A DNA stretch of 25,721 nucleotides. Origin: CAZMVY01 sp964617875. Its GTDB lineage: Bacteria; Planctomycetota; Phycisphaerae; UBA1845; PWPN01. The notes below the pieces were generated by a model, which did not search any database, was not told the origin of the DNA, and saw nothing but the letters and a program-made list of their open reading frames with translations. The DNA is taken from the NCBI GenBank assembly GCA_964617875.1, contig CAZUAI010000080.1:1-25721 (forward strand). The letters are read 5' to 3'. Positions 7,180 to 14,858 of this stretch are shown piece after piece; the first letter of the stretch is position 1; each line of letters begins with the position of its first letter. The translations under genes were made by a program, and so were the position numbers.

Positions 7180-8226
7180 GTGCCCACGGCCATCGAATGC
7201 TGTGAACGGCTGTTGCCGGGCGTCTCGCGGACGTTCGCGCTGCTGATACCGGAACTCCCTTCGCCCTTGCGCGACGAAGTCGGCTGCGCCTACCTCCTCT
7301 GCCGGATCGCCGATACCGTCGAGGATGTCGAACACGTTCCCCTCGAGCAGCGGCTGAATGCCTTTGACAACCTTGCCGGCGCGTTCGGAACGGGGCCGCG
7401 GGACAGCCTGCTTCCCGGGTTCGTCGGGTTGACAGCCGGCTGGCCCCTCGACGCGAACCACCGGCAGTTGATGGACGAAACGGCGACCGTCTTCGCGGCG
7501 TACGATTCCTTTCCCGAGGCGGACCGGCGGATCATCGCGGATTGCGTGCTGGAGATGGTGCGGGGGATGCGCGACGCCGTGACGACCGCCGACCGCACCG
7601 CCGGGCCGCTGAGCCTCGGCGGTGTCGACGATCTCGAGCGCTATTGCTACTACGTCGCCGGCGTCGTGGGACGCATGCTCACGCGATTGTACTGGCGGCA
7701 CGTGCACGGCGACGAGACGCTCCCGCCGGAAACGCTCGTCAAGCAGGGGATCGAGTTCGGTCTTGGGCTGCAACTGACGAACGTGCTGAAAGACCATCGG
7801 GCCGACGCGGGCCGCGGCGTATCGTACATGCCGAACGCGCTGGCTTCCGCCCTGTGCGTCGAGGCGGATGCGATGCTCGACGGCACGCTGCCGGCGCCGA
7901 TGCGGCGGTGGCTCGTCGGCTACGCCGTCAAGTGGCTCGACACGGCGTTCGCCTATACGCTGGCATGGCCGCCGGAGGCGCGGGGCATCCGCACGTTCTG
8001 CCTCGGTGCCCTGTTCATGGCGGTGCGGACGCTGGCGGTCGTGCTGACGGCGGAAACGCTCGACGCAACCGAGTCGCCGAAGATCACCCGCCAGGACGTC
8101 ACCGAGATCATGGCACGCTCCCGCGCGAGCGCCGGCGACGATGTTGTCTTGCGTGCCTGGTACGACGAAGAACGAAGCCGCCTCTGTCGCCTTCTGAACG
8201 GGGATCCTGCGGGCGATACGCCGTAA
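7180..8226 (+). CDS. Squalene/phytoene synthase-family protein
   Basis: A 348-residue protein from GTG, with GGAG five bases upstream. It belongs to the head-to-head prenyl synthase family, whose members join two prenyl diphosphates through two Asp-rich Mg-binding motifs. The N-terminus has SRTFALLIPELP. The first motif is DTVED (residues 45-49), preceded by YLLCRIA. RYCYYVAGVVGRMLTRL matches the family's YVAGxVG segment. The second motif reads NVLKDHRADAGRGVSYMP, with DHRAD at 205-209 where family members usually have DxxED. DTVED followed by VEHVPLEQR recalls squalene rather than phytoene synthases, but squalene, dehydrosqualene and phytoene cannot be separated with confidence. The gene follows the regulator by 15 bases, so the two are probably co-transcribed. 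No desaturase, cyclase or hopanoid gene lies nearby. Confidence 0.85.
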   Translation: MPTAIECCERLLPGVSRTFALLIPELPSPLRDEVGCAYLLCRIADTVEDVEHVPLEQRLNAFDNLAGAFGTGPRDSLLPGFVGLTAGWPLDANHRQLMDETATVFAAYDSFPEADRRIIADCVLEMVRGMRDAVTTADRTAGPLSLGGVDDLERYCYYVAGVVGRMLTRLYWRHVHGDETLPPETLVKQGIEFGLGLQLTNVLKDHRADAGRGVSYMPNALASALCVEADAMLDGTLPAPMRRWLVGYAVKWLDTAFAYTLAWPPEARGIRTFCLGALFMAVRTLAVVLTAETLDATESPKITRQDVTEIMARSRASAGDDVVLRAWYDEERSRLCRLLNGDPAGDTP

Positions 8227-8246
8227 GAGCCTCTTCGGGTAAGTTG

Positions 8247-8294
8247 TGGCACGGGCATCTTGCCGGTGAAGTCACGGGCTCGAAGCCTGTGCCA
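8247..8294. repeat. Double-hairpin intergenic inverted repeat
   Basis: TGGCACGGGC (8247-8256) and GCCTGTGCCA (8285-8294) form outer arms with one G-T pair. Inside are two smaller hairpins: CACGGGC-ATCTT-GCCGGTG (8250-8268, one mismatch) and CACGGGCT-CGA-AGCCTGTG (8273-8291, one wobble). It sits between two convergent genes, so it could act as a bidirectional transcript end, but no T-run follows. It looks like a dispersed genome repeat. Confidence 0.6.
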
Positions 8295-8374
8295 AGGCGG
8301 TCTCCCGGCATGAACGATAAGCCTTCAACACGGCGTCGCCGCGTCAAAGGCGGGCGGCTTCGACATTCGTCATT

Positions 8375-9622
8375 TCAGGAGACGTGCGGGGGGAACTCCG
8401 CCACGACGAGCGTGATGTCGTCCTGCGGGTTGAGGCTGCCCTCTTCCGCGTCGAGGGCCTGTGCGATCTGCTCGACGACGCCCGTCGCCGGCATCCGCGC
8501 GGCCTTCACCATCGCCTCGCTGAAGATCGGCACGCTGGTGTGCGGATCGCGGTCGCGAATGATCGTCGGTTCGAGCCCGTCGGTGAATACGGCGACCTTG
8601 TCGCCCGGCTGCAACTGGATCGTCGCATCCGGGAAATCCTCGCCCTCGAACAGGCCGAGCAGGCCGCCCTCCGCCTTGATCTCCTGGATCGCGCCGTCCG
8701 CCCGGATGTGCAGCGGGTACGGGTGGCCCCCGCGGCTGAACCCGGCCTCGAGCGTCCGCGTGTCGATCAGGCAGTAGCACGCCGTCACAAACTGCGAGTT
8801 CGGCAGGTGCTGTTCGGCCAGCACGTCGTTCAGCCGCGCCATCGTCGCCGACGGCGAAAGGATCTCGTAGGACCGACTGTCGATCCGCTTGCTCTGCACG
8901 GCCTGCTTGATGAACATCGTCAGGAGCCCGGCCGCCACGCCGTGCCCGACCGCGTCCGCAACGTAGAACGCCACGTGCGTCTCATCGACCCGGTACACGT
9001 CGAAGATGTCGCCCGAGACCCACGACGCCGGACGAAACAGCGTCGCGAAACGCACCGGCCCGACCGCCGGCAGCTCGCGGGGCAGAAAATCCCGTTGCAG
9101 CCGGCTGGCGAGACGCATCTCCTGGTCCAGCTCCGTGAAATCCCGGTTGAGCCGCTTGCCCAGCCGGTGCATGTTGTCGATCTGACGCTCCATCTCCGCC
9201 AGCAGCGGCCGATAGTGTGCGATCGCCTGCAGCCGTCCCCACAGTTCGTCGGCGCTCACCGATCGCGGCACCGTCATGACCTGGCCGTAGGCGTCGGACC
9301 GGGCAACCGCCGGGCGATCCATGACCACCAGCGCCCGCAGCCGCTGCGACGCCAGCGTCTCGCCCAACTGCCGCAGCCCGGCCTCCATCTGCGCCTGCCC
9401 GACGGCCGACAGCGGCGCGATCACGAGGACGGCCTCCGCGCCCGAGACCAGGCCCAGTTCGGCCGCTTCCGTGCAGGTGCCCACGATCTGCACCTTCGCG
9501 CGGTGGTCGCGAATCAACTCGGCGAGAGCGGGAAGCGAGGCGCCCGGGTCCGCAACGACCAGCAGCCGCATCGCGGCCAGATCGGCGGCGGCATCCGGAA
9601 CAGCCGATAACACAGTCGCCAT
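8375..9622 (-). CDS. PP2C/SpoIIE-type serine phosphatase with degenerate receiver
   Basis: A 415-residue cytoplasmic protein. The ATG at 9622 has GGAG eight bases upstream; the open frame extends further without a recognisable domain. Residues about 17-140 resemble a response-regulator receiver (MRLLVVADPG at the first strand), but the strand that normally ends in the phosphorylated Asp reads AVLVIAPLS, so the acceptor is absent. Residues about 150-190 are a charged coiled-coil linker (MERQIDNMHRLGKRLNRDF, then ELDQEMRLASRLQRDFLP). The phosphatase domain has SGDIFDVYRVDE, VADAVGHGVAAGLLTMFI, GGHPYP, FTDGLE and NPQDDITLVV, including the metal-binding Asp residues expected of RsbU/SpoIIE enzymes. 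In that family the usual target is a phosphorylated anti-sigma-factor antagonist; none is encoded nearby. Confidence 0.9.
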   Translation of the reverse strand: MATVLSAVPDAAADLAAMRLLVVADPGASLPALAELIRDHRAKVQIVGTCTEAAELGLVSGAEAVLVIAPLSAVGQAQMEAGLRQLGETLASQRLRALVVMDRPAVARSDAYGQVMTVPRSVSADELWGRLQAIAHYRPLLAEMERQIDNMHRLGKRLNRDFTELDQEMRLASRLQRDFLPRELPAVGPVRFATLFRPASWVSGDIFDVYRVDETHVAFYVADAVGHGVAAGLLTMFIKQAVQSKRIDSRSYEILSPSATMARLNDVLAEQHLPNSQFVTACYCLIDTRTLEAGFSRGGHPYPLHIRADGAIQEIKAEGGLLGLFEGEDFPDATIQLQPGDKVAVFTDGLEPTIIRDRDPHTSVPIFSEAMVKAARMPATGVVEQIAQALDAEEGSLNPQDDITLVVAEFPPHVS

Positions 9623-9644
9623 GAGGCGCACTCCAGCAGGTGAA

Positions 9645-9682
9645 GGGCGTGTCCCCGGCGCGTAGCCCGGCCGGGGACGCCC
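9645..9682. other. Strong GC-rich hairpin between two minus-strand genes
   Basis: GGGCGTGTCCCCGGC (9645-9659) pairs with GCCGGGGACGCCC (9670-9682), leaving a two-base bulge and a 10-base loop. It follows the DUF192 stop by about 25 bases and precedes the phosphatase ribosome site. It may attenuate read-through, but there is no T-run typical of an intrinsic terminator. Confidence 0.5.
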
Positions 9683-9707
9683 CAACCACCTTATGGAAGT
9701 ACTCGGA

Positions 9708-10244
9708 CTACGGCTGCACGGGCTTGAGTACGGCCTCGGGAATCTGGGCCACGTCGCCGGCGGCAATGTCGAAACGGGCGAAAACGCCGGCGTTGACCTC
9801 CAGGGCCATCATGGCCGGCATCATCGACGAGTACAGGCGGGTCTCATACGGCGCCATCGTGTGCGTCTTCACAATCTGACCGTCCGACCGCAGGAAGGCG
9901 ACGTCCAGCGGGATGATCGTGTTCAGCATCCAGAACTGGCGGACCTGTTCGCGGTCGAAGACGAACAACATGCCCCGCTCCGTCCCGTCCGGCAGCGGTG
10001 CCATCTCCTGCGCGGTGACATTCATCAGGCCGACTTCGTGTTCCCGGGGCGTGCGGGCCACCCACACGAGGAACGTCTTGCCGCCGATCGTCAGCGTGGT
10101 CGTTTCCATAGCACTCAGGTTGTTTCGTGGGCCGCTGGTCCCGCCCGTCGTCGATGTCCCGGAGTTGCACCCGGCCGAGGCCAGCCAGACCGCAACGCCC
10201 GCAATCCCGATCGTTCGCACGGGAGATCCTCGCATGGGGACCAT
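9708..10244 (-). CDS. DUF192 family probable lipoprotein
   Basis: A 178-residue protein from the ATG at 10244; another ATG at 10235 is equally plausible. The N-terminus has MRGSPVRTIG, a hydrophobic stretch and LASAGCNSG, a lipobox-like site with Ser at -3 instead of the usual Leu. The C-terminal ~115 residues fit DUF192: GGKTFLVWVARTPREHEVGL, then ERGMLFVFDREQVRQFWMLN, then IIPLDVAFLRSDGQIV, ending with a segment containing ALEVNAGVFARFDIAAGD. DUF192 proteins are small, often exported proteins of unknown function. The gene precedes the phosphatase gene by 85 bases on the same strand, with a strong hairpin between them. Confidence 0.85.
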   Translation of the reverse strand: MVPMRGSPVRTIGIAGVAVWLASAGCNSGTSTTGGTSGPRNNLSAMETTTLTIGGKTFLVWVARTPREHEVGLMNVTAQEMAPLPDGTERGMLFVFDREQVRQFWMLNTIIPLDVAFLRSDGQIVKTHTMAPYETRLYSSMMPAMMALEVNAGVFARFDIAAGDVAQIPEAVLKPVQP

Positions 10245-10275
10245 TATCGCATAGTCCGCGACGAAGTGTAAGGGC

Positions 10276-10293
10276 CGCGACAGGCGTGTCGCG
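10276..10293. promoter_or_regulatory. Perfect palindrome in divergent intergenic region
   Basis: CGCGACA-GGCG-TGTCGCG is a perfect 7-base inverted repeat in the gap between the divergent DUF192 and hydrolase genes. It lies 32-49 bases upstream of the ATG at 10244. It could be an operator or a leader hairpin. No convincing -35/-10 pair was found for the hydrolase. Confidence 0.3.
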
Positions 10294-10392
10294 CGTGCCG
10301 ATCCGACCAGCATACCGCCGCCGTCGTGTCAGCCCTTCGCGCTCACCACGGGCTCTTGTGCCTGCCGCGCCCATGCGCGATCATGGCGTCCC

Positions 10393-12486
10393 ATGAATCG
10401 TTACCGTACAGCCCGCATCGGGATCTCGATCAGTCTCGCCGTCGCCGCCGCAGGCTTCGCCGCGGAGCCGGCCTCACGGCCGTCCGACAAATCGGCGACG
10501 GCGGCGCCGGCGGACCCGCTGCAAACGGCCCTGCGGCGGCCGCTGCTCGACGCCGGCGAGGCCCACGCGCAGTGGCGGGCGTTCCTGCTCTCACGGGCGG
10601 CGAAGTTCACCCTGCCCGGCCGGGCTGACGACTGGGTGAACCACGACGCGCCGACGCTTCGTCGGCGCATCCTGGACCAGGTCGTCTTCAAGGGCGTGCC
10701 GCGCGAGTGGTTCTCGCAACCGCCGCGTGTCGAAGAGGCCGGCCGGATCGAGACCGGCAAGGGCTACTCCATCCGCAAGCTGCGCTACGAGGCGTGCCCG
10801 GGCTTCTGGGTGCCTGCCCTGCTCTACGAACCGGACGGGCTGCAGGGCCGCGTGCCCGTCGTGCTGAACCCCAACGGCCACGTCGGCAAGCCCGGCAAGG
10901 CCGTCGCATACAAGCAGATCCGCTGCATCAACATGGCCAGGCGCGGGATGATCGCCCTGAACCTCGAGTGGATCGCCATGGGCGAGCTGGGCGGCGAGTG
11001 CTACGCGCACAACCGGCAGGCCTACCTCGACCTGTGCGGGCGAAGCGGCGTGTCCGTGTTTTACCTCGGCCTGAAGCGCGGGCTCGACGTGCTGCTGAAC
11101 CACCCGAACGCCGATCCGCAGCGCGTCGCCGTCACCGGCCTGTCCGGCGGCGGCTGGCAGACGGTCTTCTTCAGCGCGCTCGACACGCGGGTCACGGCCT
11201 GCGCCCCGAACGCCGGCTACATCTCGCTCGACGCCCGTGCCGACCATGTTGCCGACATCGGCGACGTCGAGCAGAACCCGGCCGACATGGTGCGCATCGC
11301 CGACTACTCGCACCTGACGGCCATGCTCGCGCCCCGGCCCGCGCTGCTGATCTACAACATCAGGGACGACTGCTGCTTCCCCGCCGAGAGGGCAAAACGT
11401 TGCGTCTATGACCCCGTGCTGCCGCTGTACGAAAAGCTCGGACGTGCCGACGTGTTCCGGTTCCACGTCAACCATGACCCCGGCACGCACAACTATGAAA
11501 AGGACAACCGCGAGGCCCTTTACCGCTTCCTCAACCGCTGCTTCTTCCCCGACGGCTCGCCGCCGGACAAGGAGATTGCCTGCGACGACGAGGTCCGCAA
11601 GCCCGAGGAACTGAACGTCGGCATCCCGAAGGACAACGCGGACTTCTGCACGATGGCCGCCGAACTGGCACGCGGTCTGCCCCGGGACCGGTGCCCCCCC
11701 GGCGACAGCGCCGCGATTCTCGAATGGCAACGGCAGGCGCGGGAGCGGCTCTGCGAGATCGTGCGTATCAAGCCGGCGCCCGACTCGTGGGAGGCCCGCG
11801 GAGAAGAGAGGGTGGACGGTCTCCACATCGTCCGGCGACGGCTGCGTGTCGGCGACGAGTGGGTGTTGCCCGCGGTGGAGGTCTCCTCGACAACAGGCGA
11901 CGCGCCGCGCACGGCGGTCGTGATCGCCGACGCCGGTCGCGCCAGCGCGGCGAAGACGGTGCGGGAGCGGCTGAACACCGGCTGCCGTGTGCTCGCCGTC
12001 GATGTGGTCCTGTCCGGCGAGATGCTGCCGCAGGGATTCCCGGCGTGGCAGCTCGCGCAGATGGTCAGCACGGTGGGCGAGCGCCCGCTGGGCGTCGCCG
12101 CCGGCCAGGTCCTCGCCGCCGCCGATTGTGCCCGGCGCGAGCACCCGGGCCGGCCCGTCGAGATCGTCGGGGTTGGCCGCACGGCGGGCGTAATCGCGCT
12201 GATCGCCGCCGCGGCCGACGACGGCCGGATCGACGCCGTAACCGCGGTGGAGCCGCCGTCAACACTGAAGCTCCTCATCGACGAGAAGGCCGACTACGCG
12301 GCCTGCCCCGCGTTGTTCTGTTTCGGGCTGCTGGAGCGGTTCGACGTGCGGGAGTTGGCGGCCCTCTGCCTGCCGAGGAAGGTGACGCTTGTCTCCCCGT
12401 CCGGGCCCCCGCTACGAATCGAGGAGGAGCTGTCGCCGCTCGATAAGCTCGCGGACACGGCAGGCGCGCCACGGGTGGAGCGATGA
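10393..12486 (+). CDS. Secreted two-module alpha/beta hydrolase (acetyl-xylan-esterase-like)
   Basis: A 697-residue protein with a signal peptide at residues 1-23 (MNRYRTARIG, hydrophobic core, GFA before AEP). Residues about 95-395 are an alpha/beta hydrolase domain of the kind often annotated acetyl xylan esterase. They contain VVLNPNGHVGKPGKA, VAVTGLSGGGWQTVF (nucleophile Ser251), RPALLIYNIRDDCCFPAERA (acid Asp325 or Asp326) and NHDPGTHNYEKDNREALYRF (His366). These make a plausible catalytic triad. Residues about 470-680 look like a second hydrolase fold, but the nucleophile elbow reads GVGRTAG instead of GxSxG, so this half is probably inactive or purely structural. The likely substrates are acylated polysaccharides outside the cytoplasm. 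The Uro-D-family gene follows after 105 bases on the same strand. Confidence 0.85.
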   Translation: MNRYRTARIGISISLAVAAAGFAAEPASRPSDKSATAAPADPLQTALRRPLLDAGEAHAQWRAFLLSRAAKFTLPGRADDWVNHDAPTLRRRILDQVVFKGVPREWFSQPPRVEEAGRIETGKGYSIRKLRYEACPGFWVPALLYEPDGLQGRVPVVLNPNGHVGKPGKAVAYKQIRCINMARRGMIALNLEWIAMGELGGECYAHNRQAYLDLCGRSGVSVFYLGLKRGLDVLLNHPNADPQRVAVTGLSGGGWQTVFFSALDTRVTACAPNAGYISLDARADHVADIGDVEQNPADMVRIADYSHLTAMLAPRPALLIYNIRDDCCFPAERAKRCVYDPVLPLYEKLGRADVFRFHVNHDPGTHNYEKDNREALYRFLNRCFFPDGSPPDKEIACDDEVRKPEELNVGIPKDNADFCTMAAELARGLPRDRCPPGDSAAILEWQRQARERLCEIVRIKPAPDSWEARGEERVDGLHIVRRRLRVGDEWVLPAVEVSSTTGDAPRTAVVIADAGRASAAKTVRERLNTGCRVLAVDVVLSGEMLPQGFPAWQLAQMVSTVGERPLGVAAGQVLAAADCARREHPGRPVEIVGVGRTAGVIALIAAAADDGRIDAVTAVEPPSTLKLLIDEKADYAACPALFCFGLLERFDVRELAALCLPRKVTLVSPSGPPLRIEEELSPLDKLADTAGAPRVER

Positions 12487-12591
12487 GAACGTAGCGTCTG
12501 GTGCGGGATGTTGAATGCCTGACGCGAGGTGATGGGTTTGTAAGCTTCCGGAACAACCGGGCAACCGACAACGGACAAGGACCACAGCCGG

Positions 12592-13647
12592 ATGACCCCA
12601 CGAGAACTGGTTTATCGCACGCTCCGCTTCGAACCCGTGCCGCGCGTCCCGCGGCAGATGTGGCTCCTGCCGTGGGCGCAGCGGCACCACCCCGATGCCG
12701 TCGAGGCCATCCGCCGCGACTTCCCCGACGACCTCGTCGCGTCCGCCTTCGCCCCGCCGCGGCTGCCGCATCAGCGCGGCGACTGGCACGCCGCGGGTAC
12801 CTACGTCGACGAGTGGGGCTGCGAGTTCGTCAACCTCTGCGACGGCGTCATCGGCGAGGTCAAGGACCCGATCGTCAGGGACTACGCGAGCGATCTGCAC
12901 AGGGTCCGCCCGCCGTATGAGTGGCTTGATCATGTGGACGTCCGACGGATCAATGACGCCCGTGCCGGCACCGACCGCTTCGTCATCGGCCAGGCGGGCG
13001 TCAACCCGTTTGAGCGGATGCAGTGGCTCCGCGGCACGGAGAACCTCTACATCGACCTGATCGAGCAGCCGCCCGGCCTTCTGCGCCTCCGCGACCTCGT
13101 GCACGAGTGGGGTCTGGCGATGTTCGAGCGGTTCGTGAAGACCGACGTGGACGCCATCGCCTGGAACGACGACTGGGGCTCGCAGCGGTCGCTGCTGATC
13201 CACCCCGACCTCTGGCGGAGCGTCTTCAAGCCGCTCTACGCCGACTACGCCGCCCTCGCCCGCCGGCACGGAAAGTTCGCCTTCATGCACTCCGACGGCT
13301 GGATCACCGACATCTACGAGGACCTGATCGAGATCGGCGTCCACGCGGTCAACAGCCAGCTCTTCTGCATGGACATCGGGGAAATCGGCCGGCGGTTCAA
13401 GGGCCGCATCACCTTCTGGGGCGAAATCGACCGGCAGCACATCCTCCCGTATGCCACGGAGCAGGAGACGCGCGCCGCCGTCCGCCGCGTCGCGGACGCC
13501 CTCTACGACGGCCACGGCGGCGTCATCGCCCAGTGCGAGTTCGGCGCAGGCGCCAAACCCGAGAACGTGCGAGCGGTGTTCGATGAGTGGAACCGGATCG
13601 GCTCCGCGGCCGCCCCCGGCAACGCGCCTTCACGCGCCGTGGTGTAG
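12592..13647 (+). CDS. Uroporphyrinogen decarboxylase (Uro-D) superfamily protein
   Basis: A 351-residue soluble protein. It starts MTPRELVYRTLRFEPVPRVP, the typical opening of Uro-D-fold proteins outside heme synthesis. Other signatures are VKTDVDAIAWNDDWGSQRSL, LHPxLWRSVFKPLYADYAAL-like sequence (here IHPDLWRS), FAFMHSDGWI, and KGRITFWGEIDRQHIL, followed near the end by GGVIAQCEFGAG and KPENVRAVFDEW. True HemE active-site arginines are not apparent. Related corrinoid methyltransferases (MtaA/MtbA) bind Zn through His-x-Cys plus a C-terminal Cys; here the matching positions are His233-Ser-Asp235 and Cys315. A metal-dependent methyl-transfer or demethylation role is therefore possible but unproven. 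Many planctomycetes carry several such genes near carbohydrate genes. The upstream gap (12487-12591) shows no other feature. Confidence 0.82.
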   Translation: MTPRELVYRTLRFEPVPRVPRQMWLLPWAQRHHPDAVEAIRRDFPDDLVASAFAPPRLPHQRGDWHAAGTYVDEWGCEFVNLCDGVIGEVKDPIVRDYASDLHRVRPPYEWLDHVDVRRINDARAGTDRFVIGQAGVNPFERMQWLRGTENLYIDLIEQPPGLLRLRDLVHEWGLAMFERFVKTDVDAIAWNDDWGSQRSLLIHPDLWRSVFKPLYADYAALARRHGKFAFMHSDGWITDIYEDLIEIGVHAVNSQLFCMDIGEIGRRFKGRITFWGEIDRQHILPYATEQETRAAVRRVADALYDGHGGVIAQCEFGAGAKPENVRAVFDEWNRIGSAAAPGNAPSRAVV

Positions 13648-13660
13648 GCTTCCAGCCTGC
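13644..13660. repeat. Short hairpin overlapping a stop codon
   Basis: GTAGGCT-TCC-AGCCTGC forms a 7-base stem with one G-T pair. The TAG stop of the Uro-D-family gene lies within it. It resembles the AGGCT/AGCCT core of the repeat at 8247-8294 and lies between two convergent genes. Confidence 0.5.
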
Positions 13661-13679
13661 GGCCCGACCGGCAACGATC

Positions 13680-14816
13680 CTACTGTGCAGGGAACGGGAC
13701 AGCCGAGCCCGGATCCAGCACGATTTCCTTCGCAACCCCGAGCGCCGCGAAGATCGCGATGGTGCCCAGGACCAGCGCCCGCTGTAACGGCAGGGACAGC
13801 CCCGCCCGCGTCGGCGGCGGCTCCTCGACCTCCAGGAACGAAAGCGTGCGGACCGAGTCGATCGCCAGCACGCCGAAGCAACCGAACCCGAACACGCCGA
13901 GCCACGGCATCTCGCCCATGATCCCCCCGGCCAGGCACGCCAGGCCCTCCGTCCACCGGATCAGCGGCGGGCTCAGCCGCGACGACCCGGCCAGCGAGAG
14001 CGCGAGGAACACCGCGACCAGCACGGCCAGGCCGGCAATCGGCAGATACGGCCCCTCGGTCTCCAGGATCTCGGTCCCGAACGCCAGTACGGCAAAGCCG
14101 GTCAGCAGTGCCGCATGCACGGCCCAGTGCTGTGCCGCGGGCGGCACGAGCCGGCGGCCCCGGCGGAACCGCTTCACGACCGCCCGTTCCAGCACGACCA
14201 GCACGCCGAGCAGCGCCAGCCCCGTCGCCATCAGCGAGTGGTGCCCCGTCAGGATTGCCCACCGGTGCATGGCGACCTCGCGGCACATCCAGATCAGCAA
14301 CGGCGTGTAGAGCACCCGTGTGAGCCGCCCGTACTCCGAGCCCCAGGCGAGGTTCGGGTTGCTCCACGAGAAGCCGGTGTCCGGCGGCAGGTCGTTCGCC
14401 GGCCGCCGCAACGGCCAGAACCGCGGCACGCGGGCCTTGTAATGCCGGTACGAATCGCCGAACAGCTGTTCCAGGTTCCGCTCTTCCTGCAGGATCTCCC
14501 GGTGGTAGACCAGGAACCACAAGGGCAGAAAGACCAGCAGCACCAGCGGCTGGTTGATCGCGATCGCGATGCCCAGGTCGATCAGGAAATTGCCGAGGTA
14601 GAACGGGTTCCGCGTCCACCGGTAAGGCCCGGCGCACGTGACCTCCTGGTTCTGCCGCAGGCAGCCCTTCGCCCACAGGTGCAGCGCGGCGCCGGGGAGA
14701 ATCAGCGCCCAGCAAAGAACCAGCGGCGCCGCCTGCGGCACCGCGACGAGGCAGCCGACCACCACCAGCCACGTGCGGATGTTCCCGCGATCAAGCCGCA
14801 ATCTCGACTTCGTCAT
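13680..14816 (-). CDS. Isoprenylcysteine carboxyl methyltransferase-like membrane protein with extra membrane half
   Basis: A 378-residue integral membrane protein from the ATG at 14816; a TTG two codons upstream is also possible. Residues about 15-150 match the ICMT/PEMT/NnrU-type methyltransferase family: GPYRWTRNPFYLGNFLIDLG corresponds to the conserved RNPxYxG loop, and EERNLEQLFGDSYRHYKARV followed by PRFWP to the EExxLxxxFGxxYxxYxxxxPR motif for S-adenosylmethionine binding. In most family members the protein ends there at about 150-200 residues. Here about 200 further residues form several hydrophobic segments (for example LMATGLALLGVLVVLERAVV, AALLTGFAVLAFG, IAGLAVLVAVFLALSLAG, LVLGTIAIFAALGVA). 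The substrate is unknown; these enzymes methylate membrane-associated small molecules, lipids or proteins. The stop codon lies 32 bases from the convergent Uro-D-family gene. Confidence 0.83.
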   Translation of the reverse strand: MTKSRLRLDRGNIRTWLVVVGCLVAVPQAAPLVLCWALILPGAALHLWAKGCLRQNQEVTCAGPYRWTRNPFYLGNFLIDLGIAIAINQPLVLLVFLPLWFLVYHREILQEERNLEQLFGDSYRHYKARVPRFWPLRRPANDLPPDTGFSWSNPNLAWGSEYGRLTRVLYTPLLIWMCREVAMHRWAILTGHHSLMATGLALLGVLVVLERAVVKRFRRGRRLVPPAAQHWAVHAALLTGFAVLAFGTEILETEGPYLPIAGLAVLVAVFLALSLAGSSRLSPPLIRWTEGLACLAGGIMGEMPWLGVFGFGCFGVLAIDSVRTLSFLEVEEPPPTRAGLSLPLQRALVLGTIAIFAALGVAKEIVLDPGSAVPFPAQ

Positions 14817-14858
14817 CGACAACAGTATAGCCGCGCCCGCGGTCGCCCGCGAGAGCCG

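Noticed and set aside
6349..7797. Minus-strand open frame of 482 codons across the regulator and synthase genes
   Set aside because: Composition is shadow-like, and both opposite frames carry unmistakable family motifs.
8247..8294. tRNA-like fold
   Set aside because: It has nested hairpins but no 7-base acceptor stem with D, anticodon and T arms, and no T-loop consensus.
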